This document shows positions 6,533-8,439 of a stretch of 8,439 nt of DNA, piece after piece; the first letter of the stretch is position 1; every line of letters starts with the position of its first letter. This stretch comes from Gemmatimonadota bacterium (GTDB lineage: Bacteria; Gemmatimonadota; Gemmatimonadetes; Gemmatimonadales; Gemmatimonadaceae): assembly GCA_003142495.1 (NCBI GenBank), contig PLMM01000430.1, positions 1 through 8,439 of the forward strand, read 5' to 3'. The translations under genes and the position numbers were made by a program. The notes beneath the pieces are model-generated. The model did not search any database and was not told where the DNA came from. It saw nothing but the letters and a program-made list of their open reading frames with translations.

Positions 6533-8439
6533 ATGCAGAAAACTCTCGTACTTTCCGTGTTCATCTTCGCCGCCTCGATGCCGGCTGCCGCTCAGCACGG
6601 CTCCGAGCTCACGGTGGACGCCATTACACACGGAGCCTTCACGGGGGCGCGGATGCCCGAGCCCCAATGGCTCGCTGACGGCAGCGCCTACCTGGACCTG
6701 CGCCCCGCCGGCGCAGCGGGCGGGCCGAGCGAGATCGTGCGCGTGAACGCCGCAACCGGCGCCACCAGCATCGTCGCCTCGGCGCAGGCGCTCAGCTCCA
6801 ACGGCACGCCGCTCATGGTCGAGAGTATCGTGATCTCGCGCGACGGCACGAAGGTGCTGCTCTTCCACAATTCGGTTCGCGTGTGGCGGCAGAACACGCG
6901 CGGCGTGTACGACGTGCTCGACGTCGCGAGCGGGAAGGTGACGCCGCTGTCCACCGCTCCCGGGCTGCAGATGTTCGCCAAGTTCTCCCCCGACGGCCGT
7001 CGCGTCGCGTTCGGGCGCGCGAGCAACCTCTTCGTCACGGATCTGGCCACGCACGAGGAGCGCGCGCTGACGAACGACGGCAGCGACATGATCATCAACG
7101 GCACGAGCGACTGGGTGTACGAAGAGGAGCTCGCGATTCGCGACGCCTTTCGATGGAGTTCGGACTCGAAGCGGATCGCCTTCTGGCGCTTCGACCAGTC
7201 GCCGATTCCCGTGTTCCCGATGCTCGAAGAGCTCTCGGAGCAGGCGAAGATGATCCCGCTGCGCTATCCGCGCCCCGGAGCGCCAAACTCGAAGGTCACC
7301 GTGGGCGTCGTCGATGCCGACACGCGGGCGACGACGTGGTTGCACACGGGCGAGGGCGAGTACGTTGCGGCGATGGCATGGGCCGGGCCGGACAGCATCG
7401 CGGTGCAGCGCATGCCGCGCACGCAGAACCGCATCGACCTGCTCATGCTGAGCGCGGCGAGCGGCGATGGCCGCACCGTGCTCACCGAGCGCGACTCCGC
7501 GTGGGTCGACATCGACGAGGAGACGCCGCGCTGGATCGTGAACGGCACGATGTTCCTTTGGGCGAGCGAGCGAAGCGGCTGGCGCCAGTACTATCTCTAC
7601 AAGCGCGACGGCACGCTGGTCGGTCGCGTGACGCGCGATGGCGTGGACGTCTCCTCGCTCGCGGGCGTGGACGAGAAGCGCGGCTACATCTACACGATGG
7701 TCGCCGCGCCGACACCGATGCAGCGGCAGCTCTTCCGCTACGCGCTCAAGGGTGGCGCCGAGATGCGCGTGACCACCGAGCCGGGCACGCATCACGTGCA
7801 CATCTCGCCGGATGGCGGCGCGATGGTCGACGTCGCGTCCTCCGCGCAATTTCCCGGCGCGGCGACGCTCGTATCGCTGGCGCCCGGCGGCGCGCGGCAC
7901 GTGCTCGAGGCGAACGCCGAGCTGCGCGAGCGGCTCGCGCGCATCACGCACGCGCCGGAGTTCTTCCAGCTGCCGCTCCCCGATGGCTCGAAGCTCAACG
8001 CCTATCGCATTCTCCCGCCAGACTTCGACAGCACGCGGAAGTATCCGGTGCTCATGTACGTCTACGGCGGCCCGGGCTCGCAGACGGTGCTCGATGACTA
8101 TGGTGGCGATCGCTACCTCTGGCACGAGATGCTCGCGCGGCAGGGGATAATAGTCGTGAGCGTCGACAACCACGGCACCGGCGCGCGCGGTGCGCAATTC
8201 CGCGATGTCGTCTACGAGCACCTCGGCATCCACGAATCCGACGATCAGATCGCCGCCGCCAAATGGCTCGGCGCGCAGCGCTGGGTCGACGCCTCGCACA
8301 TCGGCATCTGGGGGTGGAGCTATGGCGGCTACATGACGGCGATGACCTCGTTTCGCGGCGGGTCTCTGTTCCGCGCGGCGATGTCCGTCGCGCCGGTGAC
8401 CGATTGGCGACTCTACGATGACATCTACACCGAGCGCTA
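6533..8439 (+). CDS. Dipeptidyl-peptidase-IV-like S9 peptidase (3' partial)
   Basis: The first 635 residues of an exported serine peptidase; the frame stays open to the window edge. Residues 1-20 are a signal peptide (cleavage likely after PAAA20). A beta-propeller (DPPIV_N) spans roughly 75-455, with VWRQNTRG (Arg119 apparently matching human DPP4 Arg125) and DWVYEEE (193-199), whose last two Glu match the double Glu that anchors the substrate N-terminus. The alpha/beta-hydrolase domain shows VYGGPGSQ (Tyr511 as oxyanion Tyr), the nucleophile elbow GWSYGGYM with Ser596, and DIYTER just before the cut. This motif set is specific to subfamily S9B, which removes X-Pro (or X-Ala) dipeptides from N-termini. 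Catalytic Asp and His lie beyond the window. The signal peptide favours the ATG at 6533; an upstream in-frame ATG (6467) would add 22 residues. AAGAG directly before 6533 is too close to be a good ribosome site. It likely trims peptides in the periplasm. Confidence 0.95.
   Translation, partial: MQKTLVLSVFIFAASMPAAAQHGSELTVDAITHGAFTGARMPEPQWLADGSAYLDLRPAGAAGGPSEIVRVNAATGATSIVASAQALSSNGTPLMVESIVISRDGTKVLLFHNSVRVWRQNTRGVYDVLDVASGKVTPLSTAPGLQMFAKFSPDGRRVAFGRASNLFVTDLATHEERALTNDGSDMIINGTSDWVYEEELAIRDAFRWSSDSKRIAFWRFDQSPIPVFPMLEELSEQAKMIPLRYPRPGAPNSKVTVGVVDADTRATTWLHTGEGEYVAAMAWAGPDSIAVQRMPRTQNRIDLLMLSAASGDGRTVLTERDSAWVDIDEETPRWIVNGTMFLWASERSGWRQYYLYKRDGTLVGRVTRDGVDVSSLAGVDEKRGYIYTMVAAPTPMQRQLFRYALKGGAEMRVTTEPGTHHVHISPDGGAMVDVASSAQFPGAATLVSLAPGGARHVLEANAELRERLARITHAPEFFQLPLPDGSKLNAYRILPPDFDSTRKYPVLMYVYGGPGSQTVLDDYGGDRYLWHEMLARQGIIVVSVDNHGTGARGAQFRDVVYEHLGIHESDDQIAAAKWLGAQRWVDASHIGIWGWSYGGYMTAMTSFRGGSLFRAAMSVAPVTDWRLYDDIYTER

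Noticed and set aside
6883..8097. 404-codon plus-strand open frame rich in Arg and Ala
   Set aside because: This is a frame-shifted shadow of the peptidase; composition is extreme and no domain is recognisable. The true frame starts at 6533 and runs off the window.
8147..8152. Two consecutive rare Ile codons (ATA ATA) and a -10-like GATAAT in the peptidase gene
   Set aside because: They fit the conserved QGIIVVSV strand of the hydrolase domain. An isolated rare pair or chance -10 match has no further support.
6425..8299. 624-codon open frame on the minus strand inside the peptidase gene
   Set aside because: It is an antisense shadow in the third-position phase. The plus-strand frame carries the S9B motifs.

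Overview
The window is GC-rich (judged by eye, not computed), and its codons almost always end in G or C. Together with a SusC/SusD outer-membrane pair, this points to a GC-rich Gram-negative bacterium of a phylum that uses SusCD systems outside the AT-richer Bacteroidota. Gemmatimonadota is my best guess, from protein style rather than from a marker gene.

Layout: (1) 1-1024, the 3' end of a sensor histidine kinase followed after 8 nt by a complete OmpR-type response regulator. (2) 1025-1254, a 230-nt non-coding stretch with several short direct repeats and dyads, ending in a perfect 16-bp palindrome fused to a strong Shine-Dalgarno. (3) 1255-6012, an operon of a SusC/RagA-type TonB-dependent transporter (1112 aa) and a SusD/RagB-type binding lipoprotein (466 aa), 18 nt apart. 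(4) 6013-6076, a short convergent gap holding a long GC-rich hairpin that looks like the terminator of the SusCD operon. (5) 6077-6412 on the minus strand, a small YbjQ/UPF0145-family protein. (6) 6413-6532, a divergent promoter region. (7) 6533 to the window end, a dipeptidyl-peptidase-IV-type S9 serine peptidase with signal peptide, cut by the window edge before its catalytic Asp and His.

How it may work together: SusD captures a substrate at the cell surface and SusC imports it with TonB energy. The nearby DPP-IV-like exported peptidase suggests peptides rather than glycans as cargo, as in the RagAB peptide importer of Porphyromonas gingivalis; this is inference from context. The two-component system next door is a candidate regulator, since SusC has no N-terminal STN signalling domain for a sigma/anti-sigma circuit.

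I see no mobile element, CRISPR array, tRNA or rRNA. All gene families here are recognisable. The less ordinary points are the dyads in the leader of the transporter operon and the three close cysteine pairs of SusC.
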